Assembly (NCBI GenBank): GCA_018057765.1
Contig: JAGPDB010000005.1
Span: 1 to 64,000 of the forward strand
Length of the DNA: 64,000 nucleotides
Reading direction: 5' to 3'
Origin: Acidimicrobiia bacterium
GTDB lineage: Bacteria; Actinomycetota; Acidimicrobiia; IMCC26256; JAGPDB01
A program made the translations under genes and the position numbers. Below, piece by piece: positions 8,830-18,617 of this stretch. Each line of letters begins with the position of its first letter. The first letter of the stretch is position 1. The notes beneath the pieces were generated by a model. The model did no database searches, had not been told where the DNA came from, and saw only the letters and a program-made list of their open reading frames with translations.

Positions 8830-10089
8830 GTGTTAAATTACTATGAAATAGTTGAGGATAAACTTAATAGTCTCAAGGAATCTGGTAATTATCGCATATT
8901 CTTAGATGTTGAGAAAAATACACAAACATTTCCACATTTTCAATTTACATTAGATGAAAAACGTTATAAAGCAACCAATTGGTGTTCAAATGATTATTTG
9001 GGTATGAGCACAAACCCTGATGTTATAGAGACTGCTAAAGATGTCATCAGTATTAGTGGTTCTGGTAGTGGTGGTACTAGAAATATTTCTGGAACTACAA
9101 CACATCATAAAAATTTAGAAAATTCATTGGCCGAGCTACACAATAAAGATTCAGCACTTATTTTCGGTGGTGCTTATCTTGCAAATCTGACTACATTGAC
9201 TACTCTTGGAAAAATTTATGATGATTTAATATATTTTTCAGACGAACAAAATCATGCATCACTCATAGAAGGTATGCGAGCATCGCGTTGTGAAAAGAAA
9301 ATATTTGATCATAACGATTTAGTTCAATTAGAAGAATTACTAAAAGAACAAGATATAGATCGACCGAAGATAATTGTTTTTGAATCTGTCTACTCAATGA
9401 CCGGTACTACAGCAAACATCAAAGAGATCGTAGCTTTGGCAAAAAAATACAATGCTTTAACCTATATAGATGAGGTACATGGTGTTGGGCTTTATAATCA
9501 TGATGGTGCAGGCTTAGCAGCACAACTTGGTATTTCTGATGAAATAGATATAATCAATGGTACATTAGCAAAAGCATTCGGTGTCATTGGTGGATATATT
9601 GCTAGTTCAAGAAATATGGTTGACGCAATAAGAAGCTTTGGAAGTGGTTTTATTTTCACTACTTCCCTACCACCATCAGTTTGTGCAAGTGCAAATAAGA
9701 GTATCGAGATAGTTAGCGAAGAAAACTCGATGAGAATAGATTTGCATAATAACGTACAAATGCTCCGGTCGATACTTCGTGAATATAATATAGAGTTTGA
9801 AGATAACGATTCACATATTACGCCTATACCCGTCTGTGATTCGTTCCTTTGTAAAAAATATGGTGACGAGCTTCTATTTGAACACGGCATATATATTCAA
9901 CCCGTAAATTACCCAACAGTGCCTAGAGGCTTTGAAAGATTAAGGGTGGTAGTTACGCCTAAACACTCAGTAAACGATATGATTTCATTAGCAGCAAGTC
10001 TTTCTAAAGTTATGTCGAATTCAAAAAATAGTCAGCTGGACATTAGCAGTATTGAAAATGATGAAAAAGAAGATCAGTTAATAAAGTAA
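8830..10089 (+). CDS. hemA: 5-aminolevulinate synthase (Shemin pathway)
   Basis: A PLP enzyme of the alpha-oxoamine synthase family that condenses glycine and succinyl-CoA to 5-aminolevulinate, the first tetrapyrrole precursor. Motifs include [19 protein letters not shown] (T83, N85), [11 protein letters not shown] (H142), YIDEVHGVG (D214, H217) and NGTLAKAFG with the PLP lysine at K248, then FTTSLPP and PTVPRG.ERLR. These residue numbers coincide with those I recall for the alphaproteobacterial enzyme, which separates it from the related KBL and BioF enzymes. The GTG start lies 6 nt after a TATACT box, so it is probably leaderless. Most actinobacteria make aminolevulinate from glutamyl-tRNA, so the gene suggests transfer or a special use. 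Its 3' end overlaps the convergent gene by 16 bp. Confidence 0.88.
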   Translation: MLNYYEIVEDKLNSLKESGNYRIFLDVEKNTQTFPHFQFTLDEKRYKATNWCSNDYLGMSTNPDVIETAKDVISISGSGSGGTRNISGTTTHHKNLENSLAELHNKDSALIFGGAYLANLTTLTTLGKIYDDLIYFSDEQNHASLIEGMRASRCEKKIFDHNDLVQLEELLKEQDIDRPKIIVFESVYSMTGTTANIKEIVALAKKYNALTYIDEVHGVGLYNHDGAGLAAQLGISDEIDIINGTLAKAFGVIGGYIASSRNMVDAIRSFGSGFIFTTSLPPSVCASANKSIEIVSEENSMRIDLHNNVQMLRSILREYNIEFEDNDSHITPIPVCDSFLCKKYGDELLFEHGIYIQPVNYPTVPRGFERLRVVVTPKHSVNDMISLAASLSKVMSNSKNSQLDISSIENDEKEDQLIK

Positions 10090-11774
10090 GCAGCAATCAG
10101 TCCGTTATTACTTACTAGTGGTTCACCAAATTTATCTTTAAGACTCTTTTCAAATACAACACCATTATCAGAATAGCCACTTCGGTATACTTCAATTACA
10201 GAAAATTTATTTGACTTTAATTTTGAAATATCGTTATCGTTCAAAACAGTTCTAGTCGATAAAGACTTCTGTAATTGATCGTCTCTACCTACCATCGCAC
10301 CAAAGCTAAAATTTAAGTTGGTATCACAAAGTATTTGCATTGCTTGGTCATAATGTTTTAGATCAAATAAGTCTTCGCCTTCAGGATAAGCAATATATGG
10401 AAATTGGAAAACATTTGGTGTTTTTGGTTTTTTCTCATCAATCATTTTTATTATGTCGCAATCATTTTTTATTTTAAGTGCATTCCCTTTAGTATAAAAT
10501 AAATCTGCATTCGATGTTAGATCTAAGAACCCTAATAACAAGACTATGAGTACACCAGTTGTGTATATATATTTTATTACATCGCTTGATATTCTATTTC
10601 TAAATTTATCGATATAGTAACCAAAACACAATAATCCTATAAATGCAATTATTACAACAACCCTATTCCAAGAACGAATTTGTGTGAAACCTAAAATTCC
10701 AACTATTAATGTTGGACCACTAGAAACAGTAAACAACATGATCGCGGTTACATAGAGTGCAAAGAATTTAGATTCCGATGGAAGAGGTTTAGATTGAATC
10801 ACAGATTTTATAGTAAATAGTAATAAGAATATTATTCCAAGCGAAGCAATCATACCAATACTTTGGCCAGCTTCTGAAGATATTCCCGTCGAATATATAG
10901 TTTTTGCGATACGTGCAAAAAATGGAATCCTATGATCTGTTCTTGGGGTAAACATATCTGTGATTTGAAGACCATAAGATTCCGCATCAGCAATACTTCT
11001 TACTGCAGCTTTTGAATTGCTTCCATTTTTTAGAACAAATATGATAGTGGGGATTTGGTTAAAGATAAATACACCAGTAGATATGAAAATAAAGAAGAGT
11101 TGTTGTTTTAACATAGCTTTATTTTTGTTTAATAAATTAATAACAAAGGCGAATCCTACAAGCATTAAAGTAAATATAAAATAGTAAGCGCCTGTTGAAG
11201 CCACAACAGCTGCGAATAGCCCAATAAGCCATCTATTGTACCTTGAATTTACTGTGCATGTTTTGTATGCAAAAACCACAGCAATAGGTATAACAAAGTA
11301 CATACTTAAAAGTAAATGGTTTTCTCCTCGATAAAAATGATATGGCAGGAATGCATATAAAATTGAGATAAAATAAGAGGATAATCTCGATAACCCATAC
11401 CAACGAGCTGATCCATAAGCTGCAATTGACACAATCGCAAAACTCAAAACGAAATATAAATTCACAGTTACCACAGCTGAAGCAAAATATGAGATTGCTT
11501 TCATCATCAACCAATGGAGATTATCTCCTCCCTGTGGAACATCATATATTCTTGATGTCTTTGGAGATCCAAGTTGTGGATTTTCAAAAATCCAACCAGT
11601 TTTTTGAATGGTGCGAACCATAATAAAATGAAAGTCTGCATCTCCACCTTTGGTAAAAGGAGCACTCCAAGTTTCACCATATAACCGGAGTTGTAAAATT
11701 AGAAATACAATACTTGAGACACCTACTGATAAGTATTCGATCGGTTTTTTTAATAATTTATATGTAGTTTCCAC
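10074..11774 (-). CDS. Polytopic membrane protein, GT-C/YfhO-like
   Basis: A 566-residue protein with about 11-12 predicted membrane helices. A loop after the first helix contains [15 protein letters not shown], whose acidic residues resemble the catalytic first loop of GT-C glycosyltransferases. A soluble C-terminal domain follows (from about residue 430; [22 protein letters not shown]). GT-C enzymes transfer sugars from lipid-linked donors outside the membrane. The match is to general architecture only, and an O-mannosyl- or other glycosyl-transferase role is an inference. The apparent start is GTG. The upstream intergenic region holds two DnaA-box-like 9-mers. Confidence 0.5.
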   Translation of the reverse strand: METTYKLLKKPIEYLSVGVSSIVFLILQLRLYGETWSAPFTKGGDADFHFIMVRTIQKTGWIFENPQLGSPKTSRIYDVPQGGDNLHWLMMKAISYFASAVVTVNLYFVLSFAIVSIAAYGSARWYGLSRLSSYFISILYAFLPYHFYRGENHLLLSMYFVIPIAVVFAYKTCTVNSRYNRWLIGLFAAVVASTGAYYFIFTLMLVGFAFVINLLNKNKAMLKQQLFFIFISTGVFIFNQIPTIIFVLKNGSNSKAAVRSIADAESYGLQITDMFTPRTDHRIPFFARIAKTIYSTGISSEAGQSIGMIASLGIIFLLLFTIKSVIQSKPLPSESKFFALYVTAIMLFTVSSGPTLIVGILGFTQIRSWNRVVVIIAFIGLLCFGYYIDKFRNRISSDVIKYIYTTGVLIVLLLGFLDLTSNADLFYTKGNALKIKNDCDIIKMIDEKKPKTPNVFQFPYIAYPEGEDLFDLKHYDQAMQILCDTNLNFSFGAMVGRDDQLQKSLSTRTVLNDNDISKLKSNKFSVIEVYRSGYSDNGVVFEKSLKDKFGEPLVSNNGLIAAYFIN

Positions 11775-11811
11775 GAATTTATAGTTTAACCTTTTTCATC
11801 GAGTATCCCCC

Positions 11812-11872
11812 TGTGGAAAAGATGCTTTCTAAGGGCCTTCTGTCAAGGTTTAGCCATTAAACTTGTGGATAA
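11812..11872. promoter_or_regulatory. Pair of DnaA-box-like 9-mers
   Basis: TGTGGAAAA (11812-11820) and TGTGGATAA (11864-11872) have the same orientation, 52 bp apart. The second is the exact reverse complement of the DnaA box consensus TTATCCACA and the first differs by one base. They lie between the 3' end of rimO and the start of the membrane-protein gene. There is no dnaA or dnaN nearby, so an origin is unlikely; DnaA binding as a regulator or titration site is possible, as is chance. Confidence 0.3.
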
Positions 11873-11917
11873 GTCAGTTGAAAATACTAAGCCCTAACAA
11901 GACTTAACAAACACGGA

Positions 11918-13264
11918 TTAAACAAGCTTTGCTAATCGGTCTACTCCTAAAACATCTGTAATTTCTACTTTGATAACATCACCTTTAGAAACTTCTATGT
12001 TTTCAACATAAATGACACCATCAATTTCAGGAGCAGAGTCGAAACCACGGACAGTAGCCTTAGCATCAGGAGATATCTCATCTACCAATACGCTTCTGAT
12101 TTCTCCAACACTTTCTAATAATATTCCTTGCGTTATAGAATCTTGAATTCGATTCAATTCGCGGACTCGCTCTAGCGCTAATTCATGTTCGATCTGATCA
12201 GTATAGGTAAATGCTGTAGTGTCTTCCTCATGTGAATAAGGGAAAAAACCTGTCCACAATAAATTAGCATCTTTTATAAATTCAACCAATGTATCATGAT
12301 GTTCTTCAGTTTCTCCAGGAAAACCAACAATAAAGTTTGACCTAAATACAGACTCCGGTTTTGCTTGACTTATTGTCTTAATTAGTTTTAAGAATTTTTC
12401 TGAACTACCAGGACGTTTCATATGACGAAGTAGCACAGGATGTGCATGCTGCAATGATAAATCAAAATAAGGAATTGATGTATCAAGTGTTAACATAGTC
12501 TCTAGTAGATCACCTTTTAATTCACTTGGATAAATATATACGAGCCTTTGTGTAACTAGACCATGTGATTTAAGTGAATCTATTTTGCGCATGATATCAC
12601 TCAAAGTTTTATTTTCTTGTATATCTCTTCCATACCAAGCTATGTCTTGGGCTACTAATATTATTTCTTTAACACCATTTTCAACTAACATTTTTGCTTC
12701 ATCGAAAATTGAGTCCATAGATCGAGAACGTTGCTTACCCCTAAATGTTGGTATTGCGCAAAATGCGCAGTTACGGTTGCAACCTTCAGCAACTTTTAGA
12801 TATGCCCATGGCGAGTTAGGCTTTGGTCTAGGCATATCAAGTAAGTCGCGAATTCCAACAGGTTTCTTTTTAAAACTGACTGGCATAAAATTAGTGTCGG
12901 CAATATCAAGTTGGGTAATAATGTTGCCTTCGTTTTCAAAACCAATTATTGCGTCAACTTCAGGTAATGCAGCAGTTAATTCGTTTTCATAACGTTGCGC
13001 CATGCAACCTGTTACAACAAGTTTTGCATCAGTTTTTTTTGCCTCACCCAAAGCTAGGGTTGTGTTGATTGATTCTTCGCGAGCTTGGTCGATAAATGCA
13101 CATGTATTTACCACGACTACGTCAGCTAAAGTTGGATCCGTGGTTTGTACAAGCCCATCTTCGATCATGCCTGCTATAGCTTTTTCTGAATCTACAGCAT
13201 TTTTTGCACATCCTAAAGTTTCTATATAGAAGGTTTTTTGTTTATCTTGTATTACATTTTTCAT
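11918..13264 (-). CDS. rimO: Ribosomal protein S12 methylthiotransferase RimO
   Basis: A radical-SAM methylthiotransferase that modifies a conserved aspartate of ribosomal protein S12. The N-terminal UPF0004 domain carries the cysteines for one iron-sulfur cluster (C19 in ETLGCAKNAVDSE, C55 in NTCAF, C87 in VTGCMAQR). The radical-SAM CxxxCxxC is CNRNCAFC (C162, C166, C169), and a C-terminal TRAM domain follows. The LGCAKNxVDSE signature separates RimO from the tRNA enzyme MiaB. Length 448 is normal. It follows kup by 3 bp on the same strand and is probably co-transcribed; no clear ribosome-binding site is seen. Confidence 0.95.
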   Translation of the reverse strand: MKNVIQDKQKTFYIETLGCAKNAVDSEKAIAGMIEDGLVQTTDPTLADVVVVNTCAFIDQAREESINTTLALGEAKKTDAKLVVTGCMAQRYENELTAALPEVDAIIGFENEGNIITQLDIADTNFMPVSFKKKPVGIRDLLDMPRPKPNSPWAYLKVAEGCNRNCAFCAIPTFRGKQRSRSMDSIFDEAKMLVENGVKEIILVAQDIAWYGRDIQENKTLSDIMRKIDSLKSHGLVTQRLVYIYPSELKGDLLETMLTLDTSIPYFDLSLQHAHPVLLRHMKRPGSSEKFLKLIKTISQAKPESVFRSNFIVGFPGETEEHHDTLVEFIKDANLLWTGFFPYSHEEDTTAFTYTDQIEHELALERVRELNRIQDSITQGILLESVGEIRSVLVDEISPDAKATVRGFDSAPEIDGVIYVENIEVSKGDVIKVEITDVLGVDRLAKLV

Positions 13265-13267
13265 AAT

Positions 13268-15190
13268 TTACAATTCTATTGAGATCAGTTCTAGCGAAAG
13301 TCTAGAATCACTATCTAGACCAAAATAATTATAGGCAGGTTGCGCTTGCCTAGATAGTGTCCTAAACAAAGAATAACGAAATTTTTCTAGTCCTTTAGCT
13401 TTAGTTCTCACTACAACACGTTCTTTTGCAGCATGAATTATCCATTTAGCAGGATTGTCATCAGCGGAGAGTGCTTTGATACCGGCTAATTCTTTGATCA
13501 TTCTCTCTGCATTTACATCTTGCATAAAACCAAAATTCGCTTGTATAGATAGGAGTGAACGATTATTTTTATGATCGTTATCAAATTCAATAATATCATA
13601 TTTATTTTCTGGCTCCACATACGCAGTTCCACGTTTTTGACGAACAGTTAGAAACACTAAATGACGTGGCAAATGTGAATATCGATCCTTAAATAATGTG
13701 GCTATAGCTGGAGTCTTATCATCAAGATTAGCTGGATGGTCTGCAACAAGCATAATCATTGTTCGTGGGAAATATTCCGTTTCGTTATTTTTATACAATA
13801 ATAGTTCTCCAATTGAAATATTTTCATGCTTGGAACTTGTAGCTCTAATCTGATTACGCCCCCAACGCCACGTAAACATTACCATTGCAAGTGTAAGCCC
13901 TAATATAACAGGGACATACCCACCCTTGACGAATTTTATACTATTAGAGAAAAGAAATAATGCATCGATAAAAAGAAAAAGAAAAAACAAGGGCAATTTT
14001 ATAATATTATTAAAACTACGAATTCGGGTATTTAGAAATATTAATGCAATTGAAGTATTAAGCATTACGGCACTTACGGCTAAACCATACGCTGCTGCCA
14101 AATTACCACTACTCCTAAAAGTAATTACTAAAAAGATTGTACCTATATATAAAGACCAATTTACAAATGGGATATAAAGCTGGCCCTCGTGCTCTTGGTT
14201 TGTATTTACAATTCGCATTTTAGGTACCAAGTTTAAAGCCATTCCTTGATGTGCTAATGAAAATGCACCTGTTATTAAGGCTTGCGATGCTATTACCGTA
14301 GCGCATGTTGCCAATATTACGACAGGTATCAGAAACTGTTTAGGAACTGTTGAGAAAAATATATTATGCTCAATTATTTTTTTGCCAGAAAGCAAAAAAG
14401 CACCTTGACCAAGATAATTTAATACAAGCATTGGATAGACTATAAGAATCCAAGAAATTCGTATTGGCTTCTTCCCAAAGTGACCTAAGTCAGCATATAG
14501 TGCCTCACCGCCAGTTATGACAAGTATCACTGAACCCAATAATAATAGTAAATGTGCAATATTGGAATTCTCAAAAATGTATTTGATATAGACCGGATTT
14601 AATGCACCTAATATTTCTGGATTTCTTGATATTTGAATGATTCCAATTGTCCCTATGACTACAAACCAAAGAAGCGTAATTGGACCAAATAGCTTTCCAA
14701 CTTTATGTGTACCACTTTGTTGTATAAAAAATAGTCCGGTTAAAATTATTAATGTTATTGGAATAACCAAATGCGTAAAAGAGGATGAAACAACTTCTAG
14801 TCCTTCTACTGAAGCAAGCACAGAAATAGCAGGAGTAATAATACCTTCACCTAATAGAAACCCCGCAGAGAATACTAATAGGGTCATAATTATCGCGCTT
14901 GATTTTGTTTTATACTTTCTAATCAATGAATAAAGTGAAAATACTCCACCCTCGCCTTGTTGGTCTTGTTTTAATACAAATATTATATATTTAATAGTGA
15001 TAGTTAAAGTTAATACCCAGAAAATTAATGATATGCCACCATATGCCCCGTGATGATTTAATTTAAGTGCATGTGTTTTATCATATATCTCGTTTACGGA
15101 GTATAAAGGCGAAGTTCCAATATCCCCAAAAACTACGCCTAATGCCCCCAGGGCTAAGGGTATTGTTTTCTTTTTGCCTACAGACAGCAT
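13268..15190 (-). CDS. kup: KUP-family potassium uptake protein
   Basis: A 640-residue potassium:proton symporter of the KUP/HAK/KT family. The N-terminus shows the family hallmark LALGALGVVFGDIGTSPLY, followed by GGVFSLYSLIR, about twelve membrane helices up to residue 455, and a soluble C-terminal domain. Length matches the family. A GAGG ribosome-binding site precedes the ATG. It precedes rimO with a 3-bp gap. The upstream 146 bp (15191-15336) hold no gene; it probably contains the kup promoter. Confidence 0.95.
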   Translation of the reverse strand: MLSVGKKKTIPLALGALGVVFGDIGTSPLYSVNEIYDKTHALKLNHHGAYGGISLIFWVLTLTITIKYIIFVLKQDQQGEGGVFSLYSLIRKYKTKSSAIIMTLLVFSAGFLLGEGIITPAISVLASVEGLEVVSSSFTHLVIPITLIILTGLFFIQQSGTHKVGKLFGPITLLWFVVIGTIGIIQISRNPEILGALNPVYIKYIFENSNIAHLLLLLGSVILVITGGEALYADLGHFGKKPIRISWILIVYPMLVLNYLGQGAFLLSGKKIIEHNIFFSTVPKQFLIPVVILATCATVIASQALITGAFSLAHQGMALNLVPKMRIVNTNQEHEGQLYIPFVNWSLYIGTIFLVITFRSSGNLAAAYGLAVSAVMLNTSIALIFLNTRIRSFNNIIKLPLFFLFLFIDALFLFSNSIKFVKGGYVPVILGLTLAMVMFTWRWGRNQIRATSSKHENISIGELLLYKNNETEYFPRTMIMLVADHPANLDDKTPAIATLFKDRYSHLPRHLVFLTVRQKRGTAYVEPENKYDIIEFDNDHKNNRSLLSIQANFGFMQDVNAERMIKELAGIKALSADDNPAKWIIHAAKERVVVRTKAKGLEKFRYSLFRTLSRQAQPAYNYFGLDSDSRLSLELISIEL

Positions 15191-15336
15191 TCTTTCCTCA
15201 GTATTTATTAATTTAATAAAATGAATATTATTATGAACTGAAAGTTATAACCGACAATAAGCTAGAACTAGAGACTATCCACAAAAACACCTGTCTATAT
15301 TGTACCTTTTATGGAGATTTTAAACAAATTAGGGAT

Positions 15337-17850
15337 CTAAACAGTGCCTTCTTCTTGGGCATTTTCTAGTTCTTCAATGGTCATCATAACTACACGAGCT
15401 TTAGAACCTTCACTAGGACCTACGACACCTCGACGTTCGAGAATATCCATCAACCTACCTGCACGAGAAAAACCAATACGGAGTTTACGCTGCAACATCG
15501 AAGTTGAGCCTTGACCTGCTTTAACAACTAACTCTATTGCTTCGCTTAACAATTCATCATCATCGTCATCGTGATTAGATCCTGAACCGGAGCCACTTCC
15601 CTTGCCGGTTTCTTGAATGTCACCAATATAATCAAGTTCAGTAGTTTGGCGTCTCCAAAAAGCGGCAACTTTGCGTACACAATCTTCACTAACCCAAGAA
15701 CCCTGAATACGCGAAGCCTTTGATGAACTAGCTGTAACTAACAACATATCGCCTTGTCCTACAAGTTTTTCTGCACCTGGTTGGTCAAGAATAACCCTTG
15801 AATCCTGCAAGGAAGAAACAGCGAAAGCTAAACGTGAAGGAACATTAGCTTTAATAACACCAGTAATAACATCAACACTAGGGCGCTGTGTAGCAATAAT
15901 TAAATGTATACCAACTGCACGAGCCATTTGAGCAATACGAGTAACTGATGCTTCAACATCACGAGCCGCTACCATCATTAGATCATTTAACTCATCTACC
16001 ACTACAACAATAAAAGGTAAACGATCATATCCTTTACCTGTTATAGGATCCGGATTATCTTTAGTAGGCAACATTCCTTGATCGAATGATTCGTTGTAAC
16101 TAGTTATATCGCGTACACCTATTTCGGCACACATTTCATAACGCATTTCCATTTCACGAACAGCCCACTCAAGAGCATTCGCAGCTTTTTTTGGATTTGT
16201 GACAACTTGAGTTAACAAATGTGGAAGATCGTTATACATTCCTAACTCAACACGCTTAGGGTCAATAAGGATTAAACGAACTTGTTCTGGTGTTGTCCGC
16301 ATCAATATAGAAGTAATTATTGAATTTATACAAGAAGATTTACCAGCACCAGTTGCACCTGCAATCAAAAGATGGGGCATCTTTGCAAGGTTAAGCATTA
16401 AAGATTTTCCAGAAATATCTCGACCCAATCCAACGGCTAAAGGATGTTTATCTTTTGTTGATTCAGGTGCTGCAAGTATATCTCCAAGGGTGACGAGTTG
16501 ACGATCTTTATTCGGAACTTCAACACCAATTGCACTTCGTCCAGGAATTGGGGCAAGTATTCGCACATCAGCACTGGCCATTGCATATGCAATATCATGA
16601 TTTAGAGAAGTAATTTTATTTACTTTTACCCCAGCGCCAAGCTCTATCTCATAACGCGTAACAGTCGGACCTGCGGTATAACCAATAACTCGAGCATCAA
16701 CACCAAATTCATGAAGTGTAGATTCAAGAACTTTTCCACCGTGTTTAATAAGTTCTTTATCAATTGAATGAACAGAACTTCTTTCTAATAAAGTTTTGGG
16801 AGGTAACTTCCATGCACGAGGCTTAGGAGCTGTAGAAGCCTTAATCTCTATAATCCCGTCAGCGTCTTCCTCGTCAGCGTCTTCGACTTCTTCATCTTCT
16901 TCATCTTCTTCATCTTCTTCATCTTCAGCTTCTTCATCTTCTTCATCTTCAGCTTCTTCATCATCATCGTCTTGGTCATCGTCTTGGTCATCTTGGTCAT
17001 CTTCGTTTAGGTTTTCGTCATCGTCTTGGACATCATCATCTTCTAAATCAGCCTCATCTGCATAGTCGTATTCATCATCCTCATCTGTTTCGGATTGATA
17101 ATCATCCATCCCCATTCGACGAGAGCGTGAAACATTTACATCTTCTTGTTCTTCTTCATCAACAAGGTCCAGTAAATCGACTTTGCGTCCATTTTTTATT
17201 TCGTCAAGTTTCTGATAAGCAAATTCGCGCAATTGTGTTCCAATTGCAATAAAAATACCGAGAATACCTATAGCGAATAATACAATCGATGCACCAAGAC
17301 TACGCAATCCGGCAACTAAAGGTTGCGCTAACATAGCCCCAATTAATCCACCAGCATCTTCTAATTCGGAAACAGATTTTCCTATTCGTGGATTTCCCGC
17401 TAAGACATGGATCATGCCCAATACACAGAGAAATATTAAAAAGGATCCGAATGCAACTCGCAGAGGTTCTACTTCACGATATTCAGCTTCCTCCACTTCC
17501 TCGTCATGATCTTCTTCATCTTTTGAATTACGAGAATTCCAAACAATCAAACCAGCAATTGTAAAAAAGGATATTGGAAATATTATGCGTGCTTGACCGA
17601 ACATAAAAGCGGCAATATTTCTAAAGATTGAACCAATAACGCCAACTGAGTCTGTAAAAATAGCTAAGGTAGAAATAATACCAATCAAAAAACATAAAAC
17701 TACAATTACATCATCAACATGACTAGCCATTTGATTGCTAAAAGCTTCTCTAGCTTGCCCACGTAGATTAGGTGCTTCGTGCACTTGCTTCGTATACTTA
17801 CGAGACGTTGAATTAGTTGATTTTTTTCTGGTCTTCCCTGAACTTGCCAT
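15337..17850 (-). CDS. ftsK: DNA translocase FtsK/SpoIIIE
   Basis: A septum-located DNA pump that clears chromosome ends during division and activates Xer recombination. The 837 residues comprise four N-terminal membrane helices (about 50-200), a very acidic linker (about 240-330), the motor with Walker A GATGAGKSS and Walker B VVVVDELNDLM, and a C-terminal winged-helix gamma domain (LLSEAIELVVKAGQGSTSMLQRKLRIGFSRAGRLMD) that reads polar DNA motifs. A TAACCT box ends 8 nt before the ATG, so the transcript may be leaderless. It lies next to rnj as in many Gram-positives, but a transposase element now separates them. The linker has an unusual density of Asp and Glu. Confidence 0.95.
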   Translation of the reverse strand: MASSGKTRKKSTNSTSRKYTKQVHEAPNLRGQAREAFSNQMASHVDDVIVVLCFLIGIISTLAIFTDSVGVIGSIFRNIAAFMFGQARIIFPISFFTIAGLIVWNSRNSKDEEDHDEEVEEAEYREVEPLRVAFGSFLIFLCVLGMIHVLAGNPRIGKSVSELEDAGGLIGAMLAQPLVAGLRSLGASIVLFAIGILGIFIAIGTQLREFAYQKLDEIKNGRKVDLLDLVDEEEQEDVNVSRSRRMGMDDYQSETDEDDEYDYADEADLEDDDVQDDDENLNEDDQDDQDDDQDDDDEEAEDEEDEEAEDEEDEEDEEDEEVEDADEEDADGIIEIKASTAPKPRAWKLPPKTLLERSSVHSIDKELIKHGGKVLESTLHEFGVDARVIGYTAGPTVTRYEIELGAGVKVNKITSLNHDIAYAMASADVRILAPIPGRSAIGVEVPNKDRQLVTLGDILAAPESTKDKHPLAVGLGRDISGKSLMLNLAKMPHLLIAGATGAGKSSCINSIITSILMRTTPEQVRLILIDPKRVELGMYNDLPHLLTQVVTNPKKAANALEWAVREMEMRYEMCAEIGVRDITSYNESFDQGMLPTKDNPDPITGKGYDRLPFIVVVVDELNDLMMVAARDVEASVTRIAQMARAVGIHLIIATQRPSVDVITGVIKANVPSRLAFAVSSLQDSRVILDQPGAEKLVGQGDMLLVTASSSKASRIQGSWVSEDCVRKVAAFWRRQTTELDYIGDIQETGKGSGSGSGSNHDDDDDELLSEAIELVVKAGQGSTSMLQRKLRIGFSRAGRLMDILERRGVVGPSEGSKARVVMMTIEELENAQEEGTV
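16880..17000. repeat. Low-complexity tandem repeat encoding the acidic linker of FtsK
   Basis: Short units of the type CTTCTTCATCTT and CTTGGTCAT recur on the plus strand; read on the minus strand they encode runs of Glu and Asp. Units are multiples of three, so gain or loss of units would change linker length without breaking the frame. The plus-strand serine-rich reading of this tract is only its shadow. Confidence 0.75.
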
Positions 17851-17897
17851 AGGTATATAGGTTAGCCCGAAAATACAGTAATTTGGTGTATATATTA

Positions 17898-18617
17898 CAA
17901 GGTCCGTCCCTGCTAATAATTGGCAAAAGGTACAATTTCGACTGTCCTACCCTATCGGTAGTGTATAGGTTATGCCAGCTAAAAATATTGTAAAAAAATA
18001 TTTCGAAAATCAGTATTACCATGTTTATAATAGAGGTGTTAATAAAGATTTAATATTTCGTGAAAACTCTGATAAAGATTTCTTATTAAAACTTTTCAAT
18101 CAACGGCTTTCAAAACCAACCAATATTAACAAGACAAGAATTCTGTTAAACCCATTGGGCAAGTCAGAAATTCTGAGTTTCTGTTTATTGGACAATCACT
18201 ATCATTTGCTTTTTTGGCTCAATAACGACACTAAATCAATAACAAAATTTATGCATAGTATTTTTACTTCATATACAATGTATTTTAATTTAAAATACGA
18301 CAGAGTGGGGCCTCTATTTCAAAGTCGTTATAAGGCTTCTATAATAAATAATGATCCTTATCTTATCCATATCAGTCGCTATATTCATTTAAATCCAAGT
18401 GATTATGAAAATTATAAATATTCTAGCTACCAATCTTATTTAGGTGAAAATACTTATCCTTGGTTAAAAATAAGCAAAATACTAGATCTATTTAAAAATT
18501 CAGATTATGAAGAGTTTGTGAAGCTAGGAATAAAAGATCAAGATTTGTTTAAATTTGAATAAAACAAAAATGATTCATTTTGTCCGTTTTGCTAAGAGAT
18601 TGCAGGGACGGACCTTG
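17898..18617 (+). mobile_element. Single-gene Y1-transposase element with 16-bp inverted repeats
   Basis: CAAGGTCCGTCCCTGC at 17898-17913 is matched by its exact reverse complement at 18602-18617, bracketing one transposase gene. The right repeat ends directly before the rnj stop codon (18618-18620). Just inside the right end, GTCCGT (18582-18587) and ACGGAC (18608-18613) can form a hairpin, and TTGCTAAG occurs at 18589-18596 and 18615-18622. Between the left repeat and the gene, CTACC-CTATC-GGTAG (17947-17961) can also fold. Y1 elements use hairpin ends, and REP-associated transposases are bordered by such palindromes. Whether it is still mobile is unknown. Confidence 0.7.
17972..18562 (+). 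CDS. Y1 (IS200/REP-associated) tyrosine transposase
   Basis: A 196-residue HUH nuclease of the Transposase_17/IS200-like family. Motifs: YYHVYNRGVNKD near the N-terminus, LLDNHYHLLFWL with the metal-binding HxH, VGPLFQSRYKAS, and DPYLIHISRYIHLNPSDYENYKYSSY with the probable catalytic tyrosine. RYIHLNP and SRYKA are typical of the REP-associated group. There is no tnpB. The enzyme cuts and rejoins single-stranded DNA at hairpins. It is transcribed against both neighbours (rnj and ftsK) and lies between 16-bp inverted repeats. A TAGTGT box ends 7 nt before the ATG. Confidence 0.85.
   Translation: MPAKNIVKKYFENQYYHVYNRGVNKDLIFRENSDKDFLLKLFNQRLSKPTNINKTRILLNPLGKSEILSFCLLDNHYHLLFWLNNDTKSITKFMHSIFTSYTMYFNLKYDRVGPLFQSRYKASIINNDPYLIHISRYIHLNPSDYENYKYSSYQSYLGENTYPWLKISKILDLFKNSDYEEFVKLGIKDQDLFKFE

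Noticed and set aside
11775-11917. Replication origin suggested by DnaA boxes
   Set aside because: Only two boxes, no AT-rich unwinding pattern beyond background, and no dnaA, dnaN, gyrB or rpmH nearby.
16796-17065. Plus-strand serine-rich 89-residue reading frame
   Set aside because: It is the antisense shadow of the acidic GAT/GAA repeat of ftsK and has no start signals.
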